Shown piece after piece: positions 36,228 through 46,981 of a stretch of DNA of 52,344 nt. The notes under the pieces are model-generated. The model saw only the letters and a program-made list of their open reading frames with translations, made no database searches and had not been told where the DNA came from. How positions within the stretch are numbered: position 1 is the first letter of the stretch; each line of letters opens with the position of its first letter. The position numbers and the translations under genes are program-made. Origin of the DNA: Ettlia oleoabundans (lineage: Eukaryota; Chlorophyta; Chlorophyceae; Chlamydomonadales); contig JAAMXP010001145.1 in NCBI GenBank assembly GCA_019693395.1, forward strand, positions 1-52,344. The letters run 5' to 3'.

Positions 36228-38476
36228 ATGGTTGCATTGCCGGACTCCCCACGCCGGCGGGGCCCTCGCCGGGCACCCTTGCGCCGGCAGCAGCTGTGTC
36301 AGGCTGTTTTCGTGGTGTGGCTGGCCATTGCCTCGTTCTTGATGGGACAGCGCATGACTTCCAAAGGTAAAGCACACCCCGCAAGCACGGACAGCAAGCC
36401 AGTGGCGGAGGCAGCGGTTGGCGGTGCTGGGGCTGGGGTCGCCAGCACCACCGACCGCAGCGGGTCAGCCTCCACCCCGTTTGATTCCCAAGTAGACTTG
36501 GATTATGATGTGGTAACTGGCACCGCCGCCAGCAAGCAGCGCATCAACCAATCCTGGATGCCGCTGCGGCGGCCAGGTTTCAAGGCCGTCAACAACCCAA
36601 ACCAGGCTCTTTACGATAAAATGTGAGCTGCCAAAGGACATTCCCCCATCTTCTTGCCTGCGTATGACAAACGCTCGCCTGCAGCGGCATATTTGTAATG
36701 GAGCAGCATAACCAACAGCTGCTAATAATGCCAGCAACCAGACATGGCCAAACACAAGCGGTGCACCACCTCACCTTCTCTCAACCTGCAGGTGGACAGG
36801 CAAGGGCTACCAGAAATCCAGCTGCTGGGGCTGCCGGTTTGTGGGGGACGTTGTAGGGCGGCTGGAGTTTGACACTGTGTTGGATGCAGGCACAGGTGGG
36901 TGCTGCTCGTGGGGTGGCATTGGACAGGCTGCCAGGCCAGAGTTGCCAACCGACATGCCACTGGAGCGCACCCATCCGTCTAGCGCTGCTGATCCTCCAC
37001 ATTGGCGATGAGTGAAGGGTTTTAAGTCCTGCTGCAACCCTGGCTGCCACTGTTGTCATTGTTACTGCGTCCCCCCAACGCACGGAAGCCGCTCCTATCA
37101 GCACTGCTCATGCTGCGTGCTGTGCCGGCTCTTATACGACTGCAGGAAACGGCGGTATCGTGCGCGCCATGCAGCTTCGCGGCAAGTCGGCGTGGGGCAT
37201 TGAGCTGTCGCAGGCGGTGCTGGAGCGGGATACCCCTGACCTCAAGTCAGGGCACGTTGAGCAAGGCTCTCTCACAAATTTGCCATATCAGGGTGGGTTG
37301 GTAGCTGGCAGGGCAATGGAAGGAAGGCCATTCCCACGGGCATGGGTTGAGAAGCAGCGGTCGGCAGCCTGGCTGCCATGGCGTGCATGCCTGCTGCGCC
37401 TCCCTTGATTGTGGTGCTGCTGCTGTAGTTTCCCAAGCAATACTGCAGCTATTGAGCATCCTGGCCATGATGCTGTTGCCACGTATGGCTTTAAGTGTGA
37501 AGGTGGCACTCTTTGCCTCACTGTCCAACACAAGTCCCGCAGTGCGTGCTGCCCCCCATGGCTGCAGACCGGCAGTTTGATTTGGTATTTTCAGCGGTGA
37601 GACAGAGAGCGGCGAGCGGCGCTGAACTTGCTTGACACTTTGCAAATCCTCTGTCTGTCTGGGCCACTTTTACTGTTGGTTTTGCTGCCTGGGTTGCCCG
37701 CTGGCGCTCATTGTAGCCACACAGCAACTCAACCACTTGTTGAGCGGTGTTTAGACCATCAACTAGTGCATGTCTTGTTTCTCTCTCCATCTGCTGCCGC
37801 AGGATGTGTTGGAGCACATCCTTCCAATGCAGGTAGATGCCGTTGTGTCGGAGCTTGTGCGTGTGGCCAAACGGCACATTGTGCTCAGCATCAGCCTCAA
37901 ATCGTATGAAAATGACAAGCTGCACACCCTTCTGCGGCCGCGCCACTGGTGGGAGGCAAAGTTTGAGCAGCATGGCGCCAAGACCAACCGTGCATTGGTG
38001 TGGGCGCTGCAGCAGAAGGAGAACAGGCAAGCCAAATCTCCATATTTGATTAGCCAATGCACCAGCTGCTGCCTGCCCAACTTCCAGCCTTTGAAACTTG
38101 CCTGCCTTGCTATGCTGCTCCTCGCAAGGGTATGTTTGCGGCTGAGAAGCACGTGAGGTCGGGCCCTGTGCTCCGCAGGTTCACAAGGGAGAAGGGCGAT
38201 TTCCAGAAGTGCCGCATGGAGGGCTCTGAAGAGGATGGTGGGAAGTACGAGGTGTGCGTGGTGATTACGGTGAGTAGGCAGAAAAAAATAGTACTCACGA
38301 GGTTTGGAAACAGCGATGCTGGCTGATGCATCGCCGTGAAACCAACACAATGCCTTGATACCCCGCTGCTGCAGCCTTGGATGGTGGGGCGGCCAGGGCA
38401 GGAGGTCCGCAAATATCGCTGCATTACACCCAGCAATGCAGAAGTAGAGCCTTGGCTGTTTGCATTCACTGTTTGA
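36228..38476 (+). CDS. Membrane-anchored SAM-dependent methyltransferase (class I)
   Basis: Exons: 36228-36622, 36792-36895, 37146-37292, 37568-37596, 37803-38026, 38179-38269, 38375-38476; 363 aa. After a basic start (RRRGPRRAPLRRQQ) comes one membrane segment (CQAVFVVWLAIASFLMG, about aa 24-40), so the enzyme domain probably faces the Golgi/ER lumen. SAM-binding motif I is TVLDAGTGNGGIVRAM (about aa 160-175), then GIELSQAVLERD, and motif II FDLVFSADVLEHI, as in Methyltransf_11-type enzymes. Exon 4 is a 29-nt microexon carrying DRQFDLVFSA; it fits only with the acceptor at 37567. Intron 5 starts with GC (38027). The acceptor molecule is not readable; the divergent promoter and glycan-modifying neighbours suggest a glycan O-methyltransferase (inference). 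Confidence 0.8.
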
Positions 38477-38968
38477 CCAAATGACAGAACCATTGTTCTT
38501 TGACAGAGACACTCTAGCTGTTGTTGTTTTTGTATTAAACTGGGATACGCGTATCCTTGGTGTGGTCCTTGCGCCCCACTTGCTCCTCCTGCCAAAACTT
38601 GTACGTGCCCTATTGCTGCTTTGTCTGCGACTTGTTTGCCATAATCCTCTGCTGTTTCCACACCTCCTCCCTTGCCAGCCATGCCACACACGCGAGCTGT
38701 CCCTTATGGCCCCTGCCATGTTTTCTGCACTTCCTTACATGCCTCACGATGTGATGGCCTGCTGCTACAGTGAATGTTTGCAAGATGCCTGCCTACAATC
38801 TATCGAACAACAGCAATTAGCAGGCCGCAGGGGGGCGCTGCAGAAGGCGATCAACCCTCCCAAGCCAAGGGCCAACAGATGCTGGGGGGTGTTGCACGCA
38901 AGCTGCTGTAGCCACGCCCTGCCGCATGTTTCTGCTGCAACAATTGATGCAGAGGCTAGCCTGGCAGA
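38477..38968. other. Convergent intergenic region (methyltransferase and zinc-ribbon/Tudor gene 3' ends)
   Basis: 3' UTRs of two convergent genes. A minus-strand TGTAA at 38735-38739 is a plausible poly(A) signal for the gene ending at 38969. No gene seen. Confidence 0.5.
38735..38739 (-). terminator. Candidate TGTAA poly(A) signal of the zinc-ribbon/Tudor gene
   Basis: TGTAA on the minus strand 230 nt after the stop at 38969, in a convergent intergenic region. Confidence 0.35.
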
Positions 38969-41900
38969 TCACTCTGCATGCACTTGCTGGCGCTTGGCTG
39001 GGCGCTCTTTGCCCGCCTCTTGCTGCTGCTGGTGCTGTTGCTCTCCTAATGTCAGAGTGCCGGCTGCTACTTCCCCTACTGGGGGCCCGCTCCGATCGAG
39101 CATTTTCCGCTTCAAGGGGCTGAGCACCGGCTTGCTGCTCAGCACAGCCCCTAGCGGTACTGCTGAACCTTCAGCTGCTCCTGCTGGCCCAGGGCTCGCT
39201 GCAACAGCGTTCCCATTGGCCGCTTGCTGCTGCTGCTGCTCTGTAGATGGCACCGTCACTGCCTGCTTGTCAGCAGGCGAAGCTGCTGGCGGGGCCTTGA
39301 CAGATACATCACTAGGCTGTTTAGGCAGCTGTAGCTGGCTGCCTGCGGCTGCTGCAGGGCCTGGCTTTGCGCCAGCGCCACCAACGGCAGAAGCCGCCGC
39401 CGCCGCACGTGGGCTGGTTGGCGCGGGTACGCCAGACTGCTGGCGTCGCACGGGCGGCAGCTTGCCAAACACATCGCACTCCTCTAACACAGCCAGCGGT
39501 TTGGGTGGTGCCCGGGGCTTGGCCTGTGCCTTTTCTCCTGCACCTTGCTGCTGCTCCTGCTTGCTGCACGCCTGCTTGGCTTCCCCACTGCCTGGCGTCA
39601 CGCGCAACTCTACTGCCTTGCTGGCACCCTGCGGGCTTGGCGATGGCCCATTTGGCTCGGCTGCTGGCTGCCGCTGCTGCTTACCATCAGTGCCACGCTT
39701 ATTTGCAGCAGGCTTTTCCTCAGCTATGGGTCGTTGCTGCGCCTGCTGCTCAAGTGTGGCCCGCTGTTCGCGTGGCTGCTGCTGCTGCTGCGACGCTTCA
39801 TCTGCGTCACCGCCCTTAGATCCCTTCTCCGCAAAATCCTTGCTGCCGCTCTCGTCCTCTGCAGCATTTACACATTTACACAAAGTCAGGGCGCAGATGT
39901 GAGCAGGGACTGGGAGAGCCCAGGATGTCTGGTGGCGCAATATGCCAAGGTCAACCGGCAGCATGTACGAAGCTCCAAGCTACTTCCACGCTGTTTGTAT
40001 TATCGCTCATTTAAAGACAGCAAGAGGGATTCGGCACTATGCAGGCAGGTAAACGTGCCCCACCGCAGAAGAGCATAAAAATGCGTGCGTGCCTGAAGCT
40101 TCCTCGTCGTCGTCAGAGCTGTCGCTGCCATCCCTGCCGCGCCGCTCCCAGGCCCACATCTGAAGCCGCTTCAGCTCACGGCCACCCTTGCTGGAGCGCC
40201 GACGCGGGTTGCCCGCCTCACCGCCCTCCTCATCTGAGCTCTCTTCCTGCACTAGGAAGAAGCAGAGAGATAAGGCAATATTGCAGAAGGGCAGAATGAC
40301 GATATAATATCGTAACTTTGGCTTTGTGCAAAGCACATGCCGTTCTTCAGTCAGCCGCCAACCCTCTCGGGAGCACAGCAACACAGCGCGAGCCACTTCA
40401 GCAACCTGGCAGCCAAGCCGCCGCACCCCACCTCTGAGGACTGCGCCTGCTGCTGCGCCACCTCTCGATCCTGCCTGCGCTCCTCCCGGCTGCGCTGCGC
40501 TGCAGCTGCGGGCCTGCTGCGGCGTGCGCCTGCCTGCTGCGTGCTGCGCCGTCGGGCCGCGCCATTGGCCCATATCCGGCCCGTTTCTGCACTGGCTGGC
40601 AGGAAGCCGGTGCCTAGCACATCAGCAGCTTTGAGCAATGCATAGTGCTGCTGGAACCATGCCTCCAACGGGTCGCCTGCCTGTGCCCTGCCACCGCTCT
40701 GGCCACCCTGCTGCTGATGTCGCCCGCTGCTACCCACGCCAGCGCCGCTGGCCTGTCGCTCTGCGTCGCTATCGCCCACAGCCTCTTTGGTATCGCTGCC
40801 GCCACTGCTGCTGGCCTCCGCACCATATGCCTCCCGCTCCTGCTGCCGCTGGCGCCACGTGGATTGCAGCCGCCTCAGTGACTTGGGCTTAGGGGAGGCT
40901 GCTGTGTCTAGAGCGGCAGCAGCGGCCTTGAGCTGCTGAGACTCTGTTCCTTCTTCTGAGGAGGAAACAGACACAGGGCGCAGGCAGCAAACAAGGATGT
41001 CCCCTGTCAGTCAGATCCACAGTTGTTGGAATGGGCCCAGCGCAGCAGGTGCTATCAGGATCACCGCAAACTGCCAAGTCAATATAAACAATCAAGCATG
41101 CCCCCCACTACGCACGTACCTGTGCTGTGCTTGGTGTTGCGGCTGCGGCTGCCGCGCGAGCGGCCGCTGACTTTCCGCCGAAAGCTGCCGGCACCAGTGC
41201 TTTCATGCATCATCCTGGGCTCCCACCCTCCCTCTGCACCAGGCACAGGCACAAACACCGAGTGTTGCAGCGGGCTTGATGGCAACCCCAGCAGCTCAAC
41301 CGCCCACATGCGCATGCACAACAACACAACACACCCCTGATTTCACTGACGACAATCCATGCCACGCTCAAGAAGCCAAGCCAGCCAGCACAAGTCACAA
41401 CCCTGCCAGCCAGGACACCACAAACCACCACCCAAGATCTAAATGCACCAGAGCGCTTGATGTATCGCCAGAAACGACTCTCCATGCGGCCGCGCCAGAT
41501 GCGGCTGCTGCGCTTGTCCACCCATTCCCGCCGTTCCGCCATGTTCTTCGTCTCTGCACTCAGGTGGCCCAGCCATTATAACCAGAGCCAGAGTGCAAGC
41601 GGGTTCGCCACATGAGCAAGCAGAAAAAGGCAGCAGTGCTGTTGTGTGGAAAGCCATCACTCACAGCAGAGCGGCTTAAACCCATGATCACCAAACTACA
41701 ACTTGCGGGGTTGACTAAGCCCAGTTACAACGCATTGCCGCACCGGGGAAAAGCACCCTTATCTCCGTCGTGCTCTCACGGATGATGCTGGCCTGGTAGT
41801 AGATGCGGCTGCCTGCCTGCAACTCCAACATGGGTTTATCGGGGCCAGTGGCACAGTCAAAGGGCTCCCTATCGCATGACTCCAGCTCCTGCTGTATGGC

Positions 41901-42940
41901 GTAGCTGGTGGCCTGCAGCAAGAAAGGCACAAAAAAAAAAATCAAAAGTCAGCAAGCGGGAGGCAATGCTTCAGTGAGCTCTGCAAGAAGCAAGCGCTGC
42001 GCCATGCAATGTTTCCTGCATCATATGAGAACGAGGTACAAAGACATGAGAAGTAACAGCTACGCGGCACAATGTGCAACAGCATTCCATAGTGCTGTAA
42101 GCAACTGGCAGCCGTAGTTATGTCTGCCACCTGTTCATAGGTCTTGCGACCTTGCGGAAGATTACAACGCAGGCTAATATAGAGTGTTGTTCCACCTACA
42201 TGCACGCCAGCATGCGGTTCACATGCTCACCTGCGGAATGTTGGCAAGCCCTACATCTAAACGGGCAGCGCCGGCTGCATCTGCTGCTCCTACGTGTATT
42301 CCCCCCTGCTGCCCTGCAAGCTCTGCCTCTGAATCTTCGTCGTCGTCCTCCTCCATCTGCTCATCCTCGCTAGTAGAGGAGCTGTCTGTCGCCTTGCGCT
42401 TGCGTGCAACAACACGCTTTCCCTGCACCGAGCGTATGCGGACAGGATCACAAGCAGCCCAGCACTGACTACGCACTAGGGAAGCAAACCCTAACGAGGC
42501 ACTGAGTCCGCTGCACTTTCCCGCAAGTTTTCAAAACAGTTGAACTGGAACCCCTTGCCAGCCAGCAACATGCAGCACCCACCCCCGCTTCTTCGCCACC
42601 GGCGTTGGATCTGCTCTTGTTGGAGGCCTTGCGCTCAAACTGCACCGTGTTGCACTTCTTGCAGTACTGCAATGCAGGGAGCAGCAGCGCAACTGGGCGA
42701 AAGCCCACCACGTACTGGCAAGGTCTGGCCTGCCTGCCGATGGGCGGGCGGACCAGCGATGGGAGCGACAGCGGCGCCTCAATCCTGCCTGTGCCGCAGC
42801 CAACCCGCACCGCCTACCTTGGTTGCGAGAGAAAGAACCTCTCTGCAGTCCTTGTTGATGCAACGCTTGTGTGCTCGCGGCAGCTTGTCCGATGAACCCA
42901 ACTTGCTGCCAGGCTCGGCGTGATCCCCCGCGTCGGCCAT
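38969..42940 (-). CDS. Putative nuclear protein: zinc ribbon, Tudor-like domain, long Gln/Ala-rich tail
   Basis: Exons (minus): 42940-42818, 42666-42583, 42422-42231, 41912-41744, 41553-41449, 41233-41120, 40955-40432, 40246-40093, 39858-38969; 784 aa. I do not recognise a named family. Near the start four Cys form a CX4C-X10-CX2C ribbon (aa 27-46). A basic/acidic patch (GKRVVARKRKATDSSSTSED) follows. Aa 134-245 look Tudor-like: LELQAGSRIYYQASII, EIRVLFPETKN, REWVDKRSSRIWRGR, WRYIKRSEGGWEPR. The second half is disordered, with Ser/Asp/Glu clusters, Arg/Lys patches and poly-Gln, ending near KRPAKRQQ-type residues, so nuclear location is likely. A chromatin or methyl-mark reader is a guess. The intron at 39859-40092 starts with GC. 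An exon near 42200-42110 was considered but does not keep phase. Confidence 0.65.
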
Positions 42941-43496
42941 CCTGGCTCTCCGAGCCCGTCACGGCCGCCCAGGCCGGGGCTCGCAGCCCCAAAGCGACAC
43001 TCGAACAAGAGGAGTTGAACGCTGTCGGTCGTGGTGGGCTGCGCCGCGGCTCAGCACAAGGGCAAGCGCGAAATTTTTCGAACGCTAACTGAAGAAAAAG
43101 ACTGATACCACTCTCGCTCGGGTTGCTGCTCAAAATTGTCGAGGCAGCCGCTCCGACTGCAGCGTCACTAGCTGACCTGCGAAAACTGTTAGAAACAACC
43201 TGATCGCTGCACTGTGGAGGCGAGGGAGGGTTTAAGTTCCCATGCACTGTTGTCCCTCCCCATCCGTCCTGGCCGTCCTGCCACAGCGCAGGTACGCCGC
43301 TGTGTAGCCAGCTCCCTGCCACCAGTTGCCCGGCGCTGTTCTACGGAGAGACGTTAAGCCAAGATAAGTCATACAATCATATAAACAGAATGAATGACAT
43401 CACCAAAAATGCTGTGCAAGACCGGGGATAAGGAGTGTGTGTGGGCCCATCTCAAAAGTGTACCCAAAAAATACGATTGCTGAGCGCTCAATGACA
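42941..43496. other. Intergenic: TFIIE alpha 3' UTR and zinc-ribbon/Tudor promoter
   Basis: Both neighbours are on the minus strand. A long minus frame across 42531-43322 is in a different frame from the exons and has no domain. No gene seen. Confidence 0.5.
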
Positions 43497-46400
43497 TTAA
43501 ATGTCCTCCCACTCATCCTCATCAGCGACAGCACCGCCGTTTGTCGGCTGCTCCTGCTGCATGACCTGCTGCTGCCGTTGTTGCTGCTGATCCTTAACGT
43601 CCTCCCAGACTGCCTGCTCCTCCTTCACATCTTCCCAAGCTGGCTCTTCCGCTTGCTCCTCTTTAACACCCGCATAGCCGTTCTCCGTCTTGATGCGCTT
43701 TGCATCTGCACCATCAGTACGCAGAGCCAGAACTGTCACTGCACTGCCATACAGGCAATGGAAACCCTCGTAGTACGGCACCAGACATGTACGCACTGGT
43801 GCGACAGGATGGTGAGTGCTTGACTTGCATCTCACAGCAGCTGGCAGATTCAGCATGCAGGCAGGCAGAATAGCAATTACCTGAAGTCAGCTTGTCATCC
43901 CCATCATCGTGTGCCTGCCGGGCAGCTGCCTGTACCTGCGCCAGGTACTGCGCCAGGAAGGCCTCCTGTAGCCGCCGCTGTTCCTCCGCATCGCTCTCCT
44001 GTTGCTGCTGCTGCTGCTGTGGCTGCTGCGTCTGTTCTGCCTCGCCGCCAGGCAGGTCCTGGGAGACAGCCAGCCCCACACTCTCTGAGTCTGCACAGCA
44101 AACAACGGCACCAGCATAAAGAGATCAACATAGGATGCTGAAAAACTTGGATGAACACGCATGAGAGCTGTAGGTAGACACAAGGAATGCTGCACCATGG
44201 ACAGAATCATGTGCAGGAAAACTATGTTACAGCAGATGACAGGAAAACAACGCCACCCGCCTGCTCCGCCACGAAACCATGCCGGCAGCTCCTTCCCCGG
44301 CCCTGCTGCTGCCCCCTCTGCAGCGCCGCCCTCGCCGCCAAGCTGCACATCCACCTCTGCCCGCGCAAGCCAATCCAGCACTTGATCATCATCCAAGTCC
44401 TCCTGCAAAGCAGCGTTGGCATGGCAAAGGCAGGTTGACAAGACAGTGCCAGCATATACATGACTTAAGATGATCAATGAATCAGTCAACAAGCATGCGT
44501 GTACACAACAAGTATAGTAGCGAGCTCGCCGGCTGTGGTCAGTGGCAGAGGTGTGTAAAAAAACAGAAAGAGTTGTGGCCAGGAGGGCAGGGGGCAACGT
44601 GATACGACCTTGCAATGCAGAACACATAGTATGATACAACATTAATAATTGAGACGGAATGCAGGGCATGCTGGCAAATGCAGATGCGCACAACAGGCAT
44701 GCTGACATGGGAACCACCACGTGCTGCCATTTTCTGCCGCGCTCTGGCTGCCTGCTCCTGCCGCCGCCTCTGAAGGTCATGCTGCCGTTGGTGCCAGTCC
44801 TACAGCATTGCAACGGGACATATGTGGCAGCGTAGGTGAGTCGCACATGTTGCACGCACACAGGCCAAATAAGCGTTGGAACCTGGCAAACTGCAATACC
44901 CCTCACCCGCAGTGACCCAAAATCTGGCGGCGGAATGTCCTTCAGCTTGTCCAGTTGGTCTGCGTTAGCAGCAGAAGGACACAAGAGTTGACATCAGGGC
45001 AGGCCATTTGGCAGGAAATCCAAGGGTTGGCAGCTCCAGCAATCAACAAGCAGCAACACTCCAACCGCTATGTAATCCATACCAGTCGTCCACTTATCCT
45101 CCTCCCTGAAGGCCAGCAGACACACCTAAGATAGGGCGTAGCTGCTGCTCCATCTTCTCCAGCATGCGCTTGGCATACTGCTGCAGCTGCTGCCGGCTGG
45201 CCATACCCCCGCTGTTGCCTGCCAGCCCTGCCGCATCTACGTTTGCCTCTAAGTCAGCACCGCATTCTTCGCAGCGAAACCCCCCGCTCATTGGGTCCAA
45301 CAGACGCGCAGCATCCAGGGAGGTGTAGGTGGCGCCGCACCGCCGGCATAGATACTCCTGTTGACGAAGAACCCATGTGTGCACATCCCAGGTCAGCGCA
45401 AGAGCAGGGCCACTGATTTGAATGCCAAGAAACAAAGCAATGGGTGCAAGGGAACAAAGCAACGACTGCATCACGTAAATGCCAGCCTACTGGTCCTACT
45501 GCCGCCATCAGATGAAAAAGTCTCCTGCCCTTCCCTGCCCGCTGTGCAAAGCCTCACCGCCACATCCTCCCCGTGCCCCATGTGCTTTCTTAGCATCTCC
45601 CGCATGCGGTGCAGGCGCAGCTGCAGCGAGTCCATGAGGGCAGGATACGCCACACACCTGCAAGCAATGGCAATCATGCAACCTGCTGTTAAGGCAAGCT
45701 ATGCAGGTCTGGATCGCTATGCTGCCTGTATGGGCCAGCCAGCAGAAAACAAACACTGCAGGCAGCGATGCAGCCGGGCGGCGGTGAGTGGTGTGCCACA
45801 AACGTTGATGGGACTTGCAACACAGCGTACAAGCTGCCCCAGGATGGTCATGTGCAAGCTACCAGGCGGTGCTGCTACCCACCACCAGGTGTTGGTCATT
45901 TGGCTCATGCGTGCCTCAAGCTCCGGATCATCTGGCTGCTCCACATTCTGCCTCCGCACCTTGATTTTTGTGACCTCTGCAGGTTGTGGGAAGAGTAGCA
46001 AATGCAATCAATCTATCAACCAATTAACCAATGCACCATATGTTGGGGGCAGGGGCAATGGCTCATCAACGGAATGCAACACAAGCACACGCCCGCTGAA
46101 GCGCGCCGGTGTGGACGGACTGGAGTGCACATCACATTCCAACTCAGCCGGAAAAACAACAGCAAAACACTCCCTTGTACGTCCCCCACCTGACGTCAGC
46201 AGGCCCTCAGCCTGTAGGAACCGCAGCGCACGGTTGGCCACTTTGCCTGACACACCCAGCTGGCTTGTGATTGCCACATCCTTGACATATCCATGTGCAG
46301 CTACAAGCAAGTCCAAGAGTAACACCCCAAGCCCAATGTACTCATTCTGCAGGTAGCAAGCCAGATGTACCCCAACGGTTCGAATGGCATGACGAGCAGG

Positions 46401-46718
46401 CTAACGTCTCTGCACCAAGGTCAGCTTGGTAAATCCTCACACAAAATAGCACAGTAGTCTTGCTTATTTGTAACTTGTGCTTCCCACTGTGCTGTTGGGG
46501 GGCAGTTAAGAGACCAGCACAACCGTCGCGGCTTCTGCTGTTACCGCCCCTTTGTGCACCTTGTCCCTGCGCGTGCTGCGTGCTCCAGCCGGCAGCTCTT
46601 CCTCCGCTTCCCGAGGAGGCACCTCTCCAGCATAGAACGCCCGGGCCAGCAGCCGGACAAGCCGCTTGTAGCCTGCGTCTCCGCCCAGGGGTCGGCTGCC
46701 GGCCGCAGCCGCGCTCAT
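43497..46718 (-). CDS. Transcription initiation factor TFIIE subunit alpha
   Basis: Exons (minus): 46718-46560, 46346-46190, 45976-45883, 45657-45558, 45357-45126, 44959-44907, 44799-44707, 44402-44261, 44090-43881, 43705-43497; 482 aa (human subunit about 439). TFIIE alpha recruits TFIIH to the RNA polymerase II pre-initiation complex. The N-terminal winged helix is clear: YKRLVRLLARAFY, then LGVLLLDLLVAAHGYVKD and LGVSGKVANRALRFLQAEGL. A helical arm (LMDSLQLRLHRMREMLRKH) leads to a zinc ribbon, LCRRCGATYTSLDAARLLDP and FRCEECGADL (Cys 174, 177, 199, 202). The tail has Gln runs and three acidic Trp motifs (AWEDV, VWEDV, EWEDI). The donor of the intron at 44091-44260 is uncertain: GC after CAG, or a GT about 11 nt earlier in the exon. 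The exon ending at 44707 is also less secure. Confidence 0.88.
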
Positions 46719-46981
46719 GGAGCCTCTGCGATCACTCTTGGTTACGCAAAGTTGTGTTGTGCTCTCGGAGGCCGCCGATCACACGCAAGGTCATCACCCC
46801 CGACGCCTGACCCCTGTTTCACAGAGCGACTATGTGGGCATTGCAAGTATACATATTAGGAATGCACTTATCCAAGCGCGCGCCGGCGCCGAGGGCATCT
46901 TCCTTCTTCCGACCAAAAATCTGCGGGCTGGGCTTCAGCAAAGACCCTGCCACCTGTTCACGCGCCTAGTTAAGTGTTCAT
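46719..46981. promoter_or_regulatory. Divergent promoter region (263 nt) between TFIIE alpha and the SET-domain gene
   Basis: The two ATGs are 263 nt apart, so both leaders and promoters share this stretch. No clear TATA box. Confidence 0.55.

Noticed and set aside
38460..39902. Long plus-strand open frame (480 codons) rich in Ala, Cys and Leu
   Set aside because: It is antisense to the Gln/Ala-rich terminal exon of the zinc-ribbon/Tudor gene. CAG repeats keep several frames open, and it has no domain.
42110..42200. Extra exon in the zinc-ribbon/Tudor gene (frame with NLPQGRKTYEQ)
   Set aside because: Its acceptors do not match the phase-0 donor at 42230, while direct splicing to 41912 keeps frame.
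42531..43322. Minus-strand open frame of 263 codons
   Set aside because: Overlaps the first exons of the zinc-ribbon gene in a different frame, is low complexity, and lacks a domain.
46008..46189. Read-through of TFIIE alpha exon 2 (extra 60 codons)
   Set aside because: The GTGGGG donor at 46189 joined to 45976 restores the expected family sequence; the read-through has no family match.
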